A stretch of 64,000 bases of DNA from Terriglobia bacterium (GTDB taxonomy: Bacteria > Acidobacteriota > Terriglobia > Terriglobales > Acidobacteriaceae). Under the pieces are notes generated by a model that saw only the letters and a list, made by a program, of their open reading frames with translations, was not told where the DNA came from and did not search any database. Location of the stretch: positions 1 to 64,000 of the forward strand of contig JAIQFH010000037.1 of assembly GCA_020073385.1 (NCBI GenBank). The letters run 5' to 3'. The first letter of the stretch is position 1. Each line of letters starts with the position of its first letter. Positions 17,604 to 26,749 of the stretch are shown here, piece after piece. The position numbers and the translations under genes are program-made.

Positions 17604-19942
17604 CAGAATTGAAGTCGGCTTTTGAATTGCGGGCATCAAAAAGCCGGAGGCGCGCCTTGGGCATCGTCTTTTCGCTCGCAATCGCGACCCTAGGTGCTGA
17701 AGCCCAGTCCCGGAATGTCGTCGACCTGCTGCGACGAGAGTTCATTGCCCGAGACTTCGCCGTCAGATCGTTCGGTCCGTCACAGTGGCTGAACGGAGGA
17801 GAGTCCTACACAACCCTCGAGCCTGCTGCCAAAGGACAGGGGGCGCGTGATATCGTGCGCTACCACACAGCCACCGGCCGACGCGAGGTTCTCGTGTTGG
17901 CATCGCAACTTACGCCCTCGGGCAGCGATAAACCGCTGACCATCGAAAACTATACCTGGTCGGCCGATATGAACCGCATCCTTGTCTCGACCAATTCTGA
18001 GCGGGTCTGGCGTGAAAACACGCGCAGCGACTATTGGGTCCTTGACCGTAAGTCCGGCGTTCTGCGAAAGCTGGGAGATGGAGGCCCCACGTCTTCACTC
18101 ATGTTCGCGAAGTTCTCTCCCGACGGTTCCAAAGTGGCGTACGTTCGGTTCAACAACATCTACGTGGAAAGCGTCGAGAGTGGAATAGCCACTCGGCTCA
18201 CCTCTGACGGTTCCGAAAAAATCATAAACGGCACCGCAGACTGGGTGTATGAGGAGGAGTTTTCTGTTCGCGACGGATTTCGCTGGAGCCCTGACGGCAG
18301 GCGCATCGCGTATTGGCAATTCGATACGAGCAAGGTCAAGAATTTTCCCCTCATCTATGACACCGGCGCGCCCTACCGCATCGTGACCGCCATTCCGTAT
18401 CCGGAGTTCGCCGTTTATCCTACGGTCCGGCAGATCCCTTACCCGCAACCAGGCTCCGAAAACCCTTCCGTCCGTATCGGCGTGGTACCGGCCATCGGAG
18501 GAGAGACGCGCTGGATGGAAGTCCCGGGATACTCGAACGACAATTATATTGCCCGCATGGATTGGGCGGCAGATTCCGACACATTGGTTCTACAGCATCT
18601 CAATCGGTTGCAGAACACGAATGACATTCTGCTGGCAGACGTGAGAACGGGTACGGTGAGAAGCGTGTACGAGGAAAAGGACAAAGCATGGGTGGACGTC
18701 GTCGACGAATTGAAATGGCTTGACGGAGGCAAAGAGTTTCTTTGGGCTGGCGAGCGGGATGGCTGGCGGCATGTTTACGTGATTTCTCGAGATGGAACGA
18801 AGATGCGATTGGTCACGGCAGGGGCGTTTGACGTAATCCAGATCGTCGGGATCGATCCCAAAGAAGAGTGGCTCTACTACACAGCTTCTCCCGAAAATGC
18901 TACCCAACGCTACCTTTATCGTACTCGCCTCGACGGAAAAGGAACGCAAGAAAGACTCACCCCAGCGAGCCAACCGGGTACACATTCGTATCACGTTTCA
19001 CCAGATCTGCTCTGGGCGATTCACACCTATTCGACGTTCGACACGCCTCCCGTGACGGATCTGGTGCACCTTCCAGACCAGAAAGTGCTGCGCTCGCTGG
19101 AGGAAAATACGAAGCTGCGCGCCAACGCCAAGGATCTGGTGTCAGCCCCGACCGAGTTCTTACGTGTCGACATCGGCGACGGAGTAACTCTGGACGCCTG
19201 GCTCATAAAGCCAAAGGTCTTCGATCCTGGCCGGAAGTATCCGACTCTTGTCTATGTGTACGGGGAACCGGCCGCCCAAACCGTGGTCGACCGATGGGAT
19301 GACTGGAACGGAGTGTTTCATCGCGCCCTGGCCGAAGACGGTTACATCATTGTCAGCTTTGACAATCGTGGCACCCCAGCCCCGAAAGGGCGCGCCTGGC
19401 GCAAGGTCGTCTATGGAAGTGTCGGGGTGCTCTCGACGAAGGAGCAGGTTCTTGCGCTCCAGGCCGTGGAGCGGACACATCCCTGCATCGATCCAGACCG
19501 GATCGCGGTCTGGGGACGCAGCGGTGGGGGCTCCAACACGTTGAACCTGATGTTCCGCCATCCCGAGATCTATAAGGTTGGCATGGCTGTCGCTCCGGTA
19601 CCCGATCAGCGCCTCTACGACAGCATCTACCAGGAGCGCTTCATGGGATTGCCGCAAGAGAATGAAGCCGGCTACAAAGCTGGATCTGCCATCAACTTTG
19701 CGGAGGGCCTTCAGGGCAAGTTATTGCTGGTGCATGGGTCCGGCGACGACAACGTGCACTATCAAGGGACCGAGTTGCTCGTGAACCGGCTGGTGGAACT
19801 CGGCAAACCCTTCGACTTCATGACCTATCCCGGCCGGACGCATGCAATTGCGGAGGGCCCGGGAACTGGGTTCCATCTATATAGCCTGCTTGCCAGGTAC
19901 TTGGAGGAACATCTTCCCCCAGTTCCGCTGTCCGGGCAATGA
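17597..19942 (+). CDS. Exported DPP-IV-type (S9B) prolyl dipeptidyl peptidase
   Basis: A 781-residue serine peptidase with an N-terminal export signal (about 20-37, RRALGIVFSLAIATLGAEAQ). An N-terminal beta-propeller (about 60-500) contains WVYEEEF at 216-222; Glu219/Glu220 correspond to the double Glu that binds the substrate amino terminus in DPP-IV. The C-terminal alpha/beta-hydrolase domain holds the nucleophile Ser642 in GRSGGG, Asp717/718 in HGSGDDNVH and His749 in GRTHAI. It should remove Xaa-Pro (or Xaa-Hyp) dipeptides from peptides in the periplasm. The ATG at 17597 is preceded by TTGGAGGA and overlaps the permease stop, so the pair acts as one unit: cut and import. Confidence 0.93.
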   Translation: MLTELKSAFELRASKSRRRALGIVFSLAIATLGAEAQSRNVVDLLRREFIARDFAVRSFGPSQWLNGGESYTTLEPAAKGQGARDIVRYHTATGRREVLVLASQLTPSGSDKPLTIENYTWSADMNRILVSTNSERVWRENTRSDYWVLDRKSGVLRKLGDGGPTSSLMFAKFSPDGSKVAYVRFNNIYVESVESGIATRLTSDGSEKIINGTADWVYEEEFSVRDGFRWSPDGRRIAYWQFDTSKVKNFPLIYDTGAPYRIVTAIPYPEFAVYPTVRQIPYPQPGSENPSVRIGVVPAIGGETRWMEVPGYSNDNYIARMDWAADSDTLVLQHLNRLQNTNDILLADVRTGTVRSVYEEKDKAWVDVVDELKWLDGGKEFLWAGERDGWRHVYVISRDGTKMRLVTAGAFDVIQIVGIDPKEEWLYYTASPENATQRYLYRTRLDGKGTQERLTPASQPGTHSYHVSPDLLWAIHTYSTFDTPPVTDLVHLPDQKVLRSLEENTKLRANAKDLVSAPTEFLRVDIGDGVTLDAWLIKPKVFDPGRKYPTLVYVYGEPAAQTVVDRWDDWNGVFHRALAEDGYIIVSFDNRGTPAPKGRAWRKVVYGSVGVLSTKEQVLALQAVERTHPCIDPDRIAVWGRSGGGSNTLNLMFRHPEIYKVGMAVAPVPDQRLYDSIYQERFMGLPQENEAGYKAGSAINFAEGLQGKLLLVHGSGDDNVHYQGTELLVNRLVELGKPFDFMTYPGRTHAIAEGPGTGFHLYSLLARYLEEHLPPVPLSGQ

Positions 19943-19951
19943 GCATATTCC

Positions 19952-19965
19952 TGGATACAAGATGC
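19952..19965. promoter_or_regulatory. Candidate GntR operator, site 2
   Basis: TGGATACAAGATGC lies 10 bases after the peptidase stop and 60 bases before the GntR regulator start. It matches site 1 in 13 of 14 positions. Its place in front of the regulator suggests autoregulation. Confidence 0.5.
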
Positions 19966-20024
19966 GGTATATTAGGCTAACGTGGTTGGAAAGCGACGTG
20001 GGTCGAGGATGAGAACTTGCTAAG

Positions 20025-20798
20025 ATGGACTTAGAAGCCGCATCAGACTTGGCCATTCCACGCCAATCGCTTACTTCGGCCGTGGCCGACAAGTTACGCG
20101 AGCAGATCATCCGGGGAGAAATCCCGGAGGGCGCCCAACTACGGCAAGACGCCATCGCATCCCAGTATCATGTGAGCAGGATTCCGGTTCGAGAAGCCTT
20201 GCGTCAACTCGATGCCGAGGGTCTGATCGCGATCGTACCCAACCGCGGTGCGGTGGTGCCGGCGTTGTCTCCCGATGACGTTGAAGAACTCTTCTCGATC
20301 CGTACGTTGCTCGAACCGGAAGTCCTGAAACTGTCCATCCCGCTTCTCACTGAAGAAGATTTCTCGGAAGCTGACTTCGTCTTACGTAAGTACGTCAGCG
20401 AACTTCGCCGTGAGGACCACCTTTCCGCATGGGGAAGGCTCAACTGGAAGTTCCATTCCATTCTCTACTCGCGCGCCAATCAGCCGCGATTTATGGCCAT
20501 CATCCGCAACGTCAACAACAGCGGAGAACGGTACACTCGCCTGCAGTTGTACCTGACTCACGGCATAAAGCGGGCCAACGAAGAGCATCACCAAATTCTA
20601 GACTTGTGCCGTAAACGAAACGTTCCGGCGGCCTGCAGGTTACTGCGGCAGCATATCCGGTATGCGGGCGAGTCTTTAAGACAAGCTCTCGAACAAAAAC
20701 GAATGGCTGCTCAAATTGATTCCGGCGCCCCAAAACCCGAAGCCTTGACAAACTCATTGAATCGATATGACCGCGGTCGCAACAGAGAAGCGCGGTAG
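20025..20798 (+). CDS. GntR-family transcriptional regulator, FCD (FadR-type) subfamily
   Basis: A 257-residue cytosolic regulator. The N-terminal winged helix-turn-helix (about 15-78) carries the GntR signature: VADKLREQIIRGEIPEGAQL, then SRIPVREALRQLDAEGLI. The C-terminal FCD all-helical domain (about 85-230) has the usual metal- and effector-binding histidines, seen in KFHSILY, EEHHQIL and RQHIRYAG. FCD regulators commonly sense carboxylic acids or amino acids and repress nearby catabolic operons. The GAGG at about 20005 is a little far from the ATG, so the start is only fairly sure. It sits between the permease-peptidase unit and the GH146-type operon, and the repeated GTATAC-type motif on both sides makes it the likely controller of the locus. 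Confidence 0.92.
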   Translation: MDLEAASDLAIPRQSLTSAVADKLREQIIRGEIPEGAQLRQDAIASQYHVSRIPVREALRQLDAEGLIAIVPNRGAVVPALSPDDVEELFSIRTLLEPEVLKLSIPLLTEEDFSEADFVLRKYVSELRREDHLSAWGRLNWKFHSILYSRANQPRFMAIIRNVNNSGERYTRLQLYLTHGIKRANEEHHQILDLCRKRNVPAACRLLRQHIRYAGESLRQALEQKRMAAQIDSGAPKPEALTNSLNRYDRGRNREAR

Positions 20799-21029
20799 AT
20801 CTAACTGCGCAGCTTGGATCGATCTGGCCGCCCGACCATCCACATAAATCCGAAGACGCTGAAAACGATGCAAACACGGCGCAGTTTAGACATAGAGGTC
20901 GTTGGATCCACAACTGCGACTCCGCGAAGTGTATCGCGTGATCTGGAACGCGGCACTTCTCGCTCCGTGGCAAACGGACTCTGAAAAGACAGACCGCGAT
21001 TTCGACGTTTTCGCACATTAGCCCGCTAA

Positions 21030-21043
21030 TGTATACAATATCC
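21030..21043. promoter_or_regulatory. Candidate GntR operator, site 3
   Basis: TGTATACAATATCC, 43 bases before the GH146-type gene start. The TGTATACA core is a perfect palindrome. The contained TACAAT could also serve as a -10 box, but no good -35 lies 16-18 bases upstream. Confidence 0.5.
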
Positions 21044-21086
21044 GTCGGGGTCGATGCGGACTGCTGTGCGCCTGGAGGACACAATA

Positions 21087-23033
21087 ATGATGACCCAGTC
21101 TGGACAATTTTCCCGCAGGAATTTTCTCACGACCGTCGCTGCTACCGCCGGTGCGACTCTGCTGCCGAAAGCTTTGATGGCTGGCCCGCCGCAGGACCCA
21201 GTTGTCAATTCAATTCAGAAGGACGGCAAGCCCTCCAGCCGAGAAAAAATTGCCTGGAGAGTTCTTCCCTTTCCGATGAAACAGGTTCGCTTGGGCGAAG
21301 GCCCGTGCAAGATCGCGATGGAGGCCGACCGGCAATATCTTCGTTCCCTGCCTCCCGACCGCCTGCTTCACACCTTCCGAGTCAATGCCGGCCTTCCGTC
21401 CTCAGCGCAGCCGCTGGGTGGCTGGGAAGCCCCGGACTGTGAACTCCGCGGCCACTACGCCGGGGGCCACTATCTTTCTGCCGCTGCGCTGATGTATGCC
21501 AGCTCCGGAGACGAAGATTTGAAGCGCAACGCCAATCTCGTCGTGGCCGAACTCAGCAAATGCCAAGCCGCGTTGAAAAGTGGCTATTTGAGTGCCTTCC
21601 CCGTTGAATTCTTCGATCGCCTACGTGAGCGCCAACGAGTCTGGGCTCCCTTTTACACCATCCACAAAATCATGGCTGGCCTGCTGGACATGTATGTTTA
21701 CACGGGCAACGAGCAAGCTCTCGACATGGTTCAGAAAATGGCGGATTGGACCGCAGGCTACACCGGCTCGCTCAGCTACGAGCACATGCAGCGTGTACTC
21801 GGCACCGAGTTTGGCGGAATGGGCGAAGTCCTCTCCAATTTGTACGCCATCACTGGCAAGGAGTATTACCTCGAAGTCGCTCAACGCTTCGACAAGACGC
21901 AATTTCTCGATCCTCTGGCTGCCCACCGTGATGAACTTAAGGGGCTGCACGTCAACACACATATTCCGCAAGTGATAGCAGCGGCCAGGTACTACGAACT
22001 CACTGGAGATCGCCGCTATCGTGACATCGCTGAGTATTTCTGGGATGAAGTAGTAAGCGAGCGTTCTTATTGCACGGGAGGCACCAGCAATGGTGAGTCG
22101 TGGAATACAGATCCAGGCAAGCTCTCGACTGAATTAGGGCCGAGCACGACCGAATGTTGCTGCGCCTACAACATGATGAAGTTGACACGCCACCTGTTCG
22201 GATGGTCCGCAGACGCGCGCCTCATGGACTACTACGAGCGCGTGCTTTTCAATCACCGCCTCGGCACCATCAACCCGGAAGACGGCACCATGATGTATTA
22301 CCTGCCGCTCGCGTCGGGTTACTGGAAGACCTTCGGAAAGCCCTTCGACTCTCTGTGGTGTTGCACGGGCACGGGCTCCGAGGAGTACGCCAAGCTGACG
22401 GATACGATTTATTTCCACGATGACGATTCGCTCTACGTCAACCTCTATATCGACTCGCAAGTGGAATGGCCGGAGAAGGGGTTGCGCTTCGAGCAGGAGA
22501 CTCGGTTCCCTGAAGCACAGGGCACCACAATTACAGTCGCCGGAAAGGATCCGGCGCAGCTGGCGATCAATTTGCGCATTCCATACTGGGCACAGGGCGG
22601 AGGCGTAAAGATAAACGGGAACGCCGTGCCGGCGTTTTCGAGTCCGGGCAGCTATCTTCGCCTCAATCGCATCTGGAGGAACGGGGACAAGATCGAACTT
22701 AGTTTGCCCATGGGCCTCCACATCGACCCGATGCCTGATGACCAGACCATTCAAGCGGTCATGTACGGGCCACTCGTGCTGGCTGGGCGTCTTGACCCGG
22801 TTTCGAAGGAGTTGAGCTATGGAGACTACGAACCAAAACCCGGCGGCCAGCAAAAGGTCCCCGACATTGTGGCCAACTCCGATAAGCCCACCGCATGGAT
22901 TGAGCCTGACGCGACTCGATCTCTCACGTTTCATGCGGTCGGCCAATCACAAGCCTTGACTCTGATTCCGCTTAACCGAGTGATCCACGAACGCTACTCA
23001 GTTTATTGGAAGGTCAATAACAAATCCGCGTAG
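21087..23033 (+). CDS. GH146-type DUF1680 enzyme (putative beta-L-arabinofuranosidase), Tat-exported
   Basis: A 648-residue enzyme. ATG at 21087 is chosen because TGGAGGA lies at 21073-21079; the product then starts with a twin-arginine signal (FSRRNFLTTVAATAG). The DUF1680 alpha/alpha barrel carries the two zinc/nucleophile blocks: E356-C357-C358-C359 in TTECCCAYNMMKLTRHLF and C425-C426 in LWCCTGTGSEEYAKL. The order TEC...YNMLKL / WCCTGTG is that of GH146 rather than GH127 (which has NETCA / CCPPN). Both families use a zinc-bound cysteine nucleophile to cleave beta-L-arabinofuranosides. It heads a run of genes on the same strand with short gaps (M24 peptidase 92 bases on, metallopeptidase 22 bases further), so it probably belongs to one operon controlled by site 3. 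Confidence 0.88.
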   Translation: MMTQSGQFSRRNFLTTVAATAGATLLPKALMAGPPQDPVVNSIQKDGKPSSREKIAWRVLPFPMKQVRLGEGPCKIAMEADRQYLRSLPPDRLLHTFRVNAGLPSSAQPLGGWEAPDCELRGHYAGGHYLSAAALMYASSGDEDLKRNANLVVAELSKCQAALKSGYLSAFPVEFFDRLRERQRVWAPFYTIHKIMAGLLDMYVYTGNEQALDMVQKMADWTAGYTGSLSYEHMQRVLGTEFGGMGEVLSNLYAITGKEYYLEVAQRFDKTQFLDPLAAHRDELKGLHVNTHIPQVIAAARYYELTGDRRYRDIAEYFWDEVVSERSYCTGGTSNGESWNTDPGKLSTELGPSTTECCCAYNMMKLTRHLFGWSADARLMDYYERVLFNHRLGTINPEDGTMMYYLPLASGYWKTFGKPFDSLWCCTGTGSEEYAKLTDTIYFHDDDSLYVNLYIDSQVEWPEKGLRFEQETRFPEAQGTTITVAGKDPAQLAINLRIPYWAQGGGVKINGNAVPAFSSPGSYLRLNRIWRNGDKIELSLPMGLHIDPMPDDQTIQAVMYGPLVLAGRLDPVSKELSYGDYEPKPGGQQKVPDIVANSDKPTAWIEPDATRSLTFHAVGQSQALTLIPLNRVIHERYSVYWKVNNKSA

Positions 23034-23124
23034 TGGTCCAATGCTCCCTTTTTGGTTGGAAAGCGTGGTTTTCTCGGACACCTGGCGCCGCATGTCAGCC
23101 ATGATACCTACTGGTGGAAATTAG

Positions 23125-24294
23125 ATGAAGAAAATCGATGAAATCCAGGCAGAATTACTGGCTCGGCAGATTCCCGCATGGCTCTTTTACGACCACCATC
23201 ATCGGGACGCAATTTCCTACAGGATCCTTGGCTTGCCAGAATCGCTCATGGTATCTCGCCGGTGGTTCTACCTCATTCCGGCGAAGGGCGAGCCAGTGAA
23301 GCTAGTGCACAGAATCGAGGCTCACCACCTGGATGGGCTGCCTGGGAAAAAGCGTGTTTATGCCGCTTGGCAACAGCTGGTAGATCAGTTGCGGGAATTG
23401 CTTTCCAGCTTTCCCGCAGTTGCGATGCAATTCTCTCCGAACAACATGATATTCACGGTGTCCACAGCAGACGCAGGTACCGTCGACCTGATTCGCAGTT
23501 TCGGGGTCAACGTAGTCAGCTCAGCCAATCTGGTTGCAAGGTTCGAAGCCACCTGGAGCGACGCACAGATTCTCTCGCATTTCGCGGCCGGCCATTCCAT
23601 CGACGCCATCATGACGCAGGTCTTTCCGGAGATCGGCCGGCGCGTCAGGAGCGGTGGAACGAACGAGTTCGCAATTCAGCAATGGATCGTCGAGGCTTTT
23701 CGCTGGGAGGAACTTGTCGCCGATGCGCCGCCCATTGTCGCGGTGAATCAAAATAGCAGTGATCCTCATTATGCTCCCACGGCGGACCGCAGCGCCGCCA
23801 TCCGCGAAGGGGATATCGTGCTGCTCGACGTCTGGGGTAAGAAGAAGACTCCCGGCGCAGTCTATTACGACATAAGTTGGACTGGGTTCGTGGGACAGTC
23901 AGTACCAGATCGCGTCCGCGAGATATTCGACATCGTTCGCCGCTCCCGTGATGCCGGCATAGAGAAAGTTCAGACTACCGTCGCGGCAGGGAAGAAGCTT
24001 TGTGGTTGGGAAGTGGACAAGGCAGCGCGGGACGTGCTGGAGATTGCGGGATACTCCGAGTATCTGAACAACCGTGTTGGGCATTCGATCGGTACCGACG
24101 TTCACGGTAACGGCGCCAATATCGACAACTTCGAATCTCACGATGAGCGCGAGCTGCTTCCTGATACATGTTTCTCGATCGAGCCCGGCATCTATCTTCC
24201 AGAGTTTGGCTTGCGCAGCGAAGTCAACATGCTGGTGCACCGAAGTTCAGCCGAAGTCACGGGACGGATCCAACAAGAAATGGTACTGATCTAA
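23125..24294 (+). CDS. M24-family Xaa-Pro-type peptidase
   Basis: A 389-residue cytosolic metallopeptidase with no signal peptide. The N-terminal creatinase-like domain covers about 1-150, and the pita-bread catalytic domain carries all five dinuclear metal ligands: Asp235 in LLDVWG, Asp249 in YYDISW, His320 in GHSIGTDVHG, Glu353 in FSIEPGI and Glu366 in LRSEVNM. This is the Xaa-Pro dipeptidase/aminopeptidase P layout. It would split Xaa-Pro or Xaa-Hyp dipeptides delivered by uptake, releasing free hydroxyproline or proline for the glycyl radical enzyme downstream. It lies between the GH146-type gene and the metallopeptidase-like gene in the same direction. Confidence 0.9.
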   Translation: MKKIDEIQAELLARQIPAWLFYDHHHRDAISYRILGLPESLMVSRRWFYLIPAKGEPVKLVHRIEAHHLDGLPGKKRVYAAWQQLVDQLRELLSSFPAVAMQFSPNNMIFTVSTADAGTVDLIRSFGVNVVSSANLVARFEATWSDAQILSHFAAGHSIDAIMTQVFPEIGRRVRSGGTNEFAIQQWIVEAFRWEELVADAPPIVAVNQNSSDPHYAPTADRSAAIREGDIVLLDVWGKKKTPGAVYYDISWTGFVGQSVPDRVREIFDIVRRSRDAGIEKVQTTVAAGKKLCGWEVDKAARDVLEIAGYSEYLNNRVGHSIGTDVHGNGANIDNFESHDERELLPDTCFSIEPGIYLPEFGLRSEVNMLVHRSSAEVTGRIQQEMVLI

Positions 24295-24315
24295 TCAGCG
24301 CGGAAGCGGGGAAAC

Positions 24316-26562
24316 ATGAGAAAACGTGCTGCCGGATTTTCGCAGTGGGGAATCCTGCTTGTTTATGCACTCCTGTTTTTCGGCGCCCAGTCGTACGCTC
24401 AGGAGGAGGAAGTTGAACCGGGACACTCTATTGGTAAGGTATTGATCAACGGAGACTTGGTCGTCATCGAACTGGATGACGGCGCTCTTGGGACCGCGAA
24501 CCTGTTCGACCTCGTCAATCACACGCTGCATTTCACTCCCGACGGTGGGCACTACCGCGCAGAGAGCGGTCCTTTGGAATGGGATTCTGACTTCGGCCCG
24601 CAACTCACCACTGCCGAAGTTACTCTGCATCAATTTGCGTTCCCGTTCTCCGGTAAGCGCTGGAGCTCATTTCGGGTGGGCACAACCGGATCGATCAGCT
24701 TTGGCGAGCGGGAAAAAGATGGTAGCGCCGGAGCGAGTGCTTCTCCCCCTGGCGGAGTATCCATTGGTCGATTTGACCCATTGGCAGAGGCGGCCAGCGC
24801 CCTCATCGACAGCGCCCCGGCAATTTGCGTGTTTTTCAAACCGCGAACATCCGGACCTCACCATGTAAAGGAACTGGCGGATCGCGTGGTCATCACCTGG
24901 GATCTAACGGAGCCATTCGGAAACATCCAGGATTTCACCTGGTTCAAAACGATCAATCGCTTTCAGGCGGTCCTGCAGCACGATGGCTCGATTGAAATGT
25001 CGTACAAGGAACTTGCGGCGAAGGACGCCATCGTTGGCATCTACCCCGAATTGTCGGGCAAAGACAAGCCGCTAGCGAATATCAGCGCCGAGCCGCATCC
25101 AGCGATAGCCGCACACTTGGATATCAGAAATCTCAAGCTCTCTGTCGAAGACGGCTCCGTGTTGAACGTCACGTTTGAAACGCGGGGGCCCATTCTGCCC
25201 GAAGGCGATCCCGCCCTAGACGGAATTTCATACCGCTTTGTTGTGGATGCACACCATCCACTTCCCACGAGCATCGAGGCTGCACACCCCACATTTTCCT
25301 GGACAGTGAGAGGCGTTGCGTGGCATCACCGGCCCTCCAAGTACATCGCATTGGGTCCTGGGGTCTCGCGTAAGGTCAAAGTGAGCGGCAACACAATCGC
25401 CTTGCGAGGAGTATTGCCGACCGCCCTTCGAGGAGTCGGGCAGGTTGTGGTCTACGCCGAGGCCGTTGCGCCGCGAAAGTTCGAACCGAGTGTGCACCTG
25501 TCACCGCATGTCGTCCGCCTGTCGGGAATTCGCAATCCTGAGGTCCACCTTTCTTCGCTGACGCGCAAGGATGGTCCTTTTGGAGTGGTGTATGAAGCGT
25601 TCCACTACTTGGCTCTCCCCAAGCCTCAAGATCTTTCCTGCACAGTCATAAAAGCACTTGGCGACAAGTTCGATTTTCTGGCTTACTACTCCGATTTCCG
25701 CATCGACAACCAGGAAGCTGGCACTCCCAGCGATGGCCCGGTTGGTGGCAATGTGACGGGCATCGCGGCACTACAGCACGATCTTGAGAATTACTGCACG
25801 CAAGGCAGGTTTCAGTGGGAATACGTTCAACCCGTATATGTCAACTCGAATCAAATGCAGGAGCGACCACCCGAAGGCGCGCCTGTTGGGAGCGATCACG
25901 ACATAACCTTTTACTTCCATCAACTCGAGGAGCGCTCCCCGGACCACAAGCTTCTTCCCTACAACTACGCGATGTCCCAGATCGGGCATGAGATGGGTCA
26001 TCGCTGGGCCGCATTCGTTTCCGCGAAAGTCAATGGGGAAACCATTCCTCTTGGGCCCGTGCACTGGGCGCGAGGATTGAACGCTCCGGCTGCGTTTCCT
26101 TATCAGCGGCCCACCGAGGCCTCCGCCATGGGAGGCAGCGTCTGGCAGGATAATTTTGATGGCACTTTCACACAGCTCGACGACGATTACTATGTGCCGG
26201 GGACGGGCTATTCCTATCTTGACCTGTACCTGATGGGTTTGATATCCGCTGCAGAGGTGCCGGACTTCTTTATTCTCAAGAATCTCGTGCCTGCCGGCAA
26301 AGATGCGAACGGGCACCCGATATTCAAAGCCGATCGAACGAAAGTGACTATTCAAGACGTAATTGCGGTAGAAGGCCAACGCTTACCAGATGTGGATCAC
26401 TCGCAAAGGAAATTCAATACTGGGATCGTCGTCATGGTCGAGCACGGGCAGAGCCCCAGCCCCGAACTGATCGAGCGAGCTAACGGCATTCGCCGTCAGT
26501 GGATCGATTACTGGGAGACCACAACCGGACACCGTGCATCCATGACAGCGAATCCGCGTTAA
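24316..26562 (+). CDS. Secreted HExxH metallopeptidase-like protein of unknown family
   Basis: A 748-residue protein with a Sec signal (RKRAAGFSQWGILLVYALLF, cleavage near SYAQ). The first two thirds look like beta-sandwich material. The zinc motif H558-E-M-G-H562 appears in MSQIGHEMGHRWAAF, followed by a region rich in aromatic residues (DNFDGTFTQLDDDYYVPGTGYSYLDLYLMGL) that may hold a third ligand and Met-turn. The ASAMGG...W block after it is also peptidase-like. I cannot place it in a named MEROPS family. It starts 21 bases after the M24 gene, in the same operon. The context suggests an extracellular endopeptidase that opens proline-rich glycoproteins for the exopeptidases. Catalysis is inferred from HEMGH only. 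Confidence 0.6.
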   Translation: MRKRAAGFSQWGILLVYALLFFGAQSYAQEEEVEPGHSIGKVLINGDLVVIELDDGALGTANLFDLVNHTLHFTPDGGHYRAESGPLEWDSDFGPQLTTAEVTLHQFAFPFSGKRWSSFRVGTTGSISFGEREKDGSAGASASPPGGVSIGRFDPLAEAASALIDSAPAICVFFKPRTSGPHHVKELADRVVITWDLTEPFGNIQDFTWFKTINRFQAVLQHDGSIEMSYKELAAKDAIVGIYPELSGKDKPLANISAEPHPAIAAHLDIRNLKLSVEDGSVLNVTFETRGPILPEGDPALDGISYRFVVDAHHPLPTSIEAAHPTFSWTVRGVAWHHRPSKYIALGPGVSRKVKVSGNTIALRGVLPTALRGVGQVVVYAEAVAPRKFEPSVHLSPHVVRLSGIRNPEVHLSSLTRKDGPFGVVYEAFHYLALPKPQDLSCTVIKALGDKFDFLAYYSDFRIDNQEAGTPSDGPVGGNVTGIAALQHDLENYCTQGRFQWEYVQPVYVNSNQMQERPPEGAPVGSDHDITFYFHQLEERSPDHKLLPYNYAMSQIGHEMGHRWAAFVSAKVNGETIPLGPVHWARGLNAPAAFPYQRPTEASAMGGSVWQDNFDGTFTQLDDDYYVPGTGYSYLDLYLMGLISAAEVPDFFILKNLVPAGKDANGHPIFKADRTKVTIQDVIAVEGQRLPDVDHSQRKFNTGIVVMVEHGQSPSPELIERANGIRRQWIDYWETTTGHRASMTANPR

Positions 26563-26709
26563 CGTAGCGTGAATATCCAAACAAGATGACTCTCTTTTTC
26601 CTCCTCTTGTGCGCGCACGCCGATTGACCCGGTAGTCGCCCCCTCGACGTCGCGATCTACAACGCAGTGACGGCGATCACATACCGACAGCCCTGGCATC
26701 TGCCACATT

Positions 26710-26723
26710 TATATACAGTATGC
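26710..26723. promoter_or_regulatory. Candidate GntR operator, site 4
   Basis: TATATACAGTATGC, aligning with sites 1-3 (12 of 14 with TGTATACAATATGC if A and G are compared at the two variable positions). It lies 27 bases before the chosen activase start and would overlap an alternative ATG at 26720. Confidence 0.4.
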
Positions 26724-26749
26724 AATCCTTACCGCAGGTCTGCCCACCG

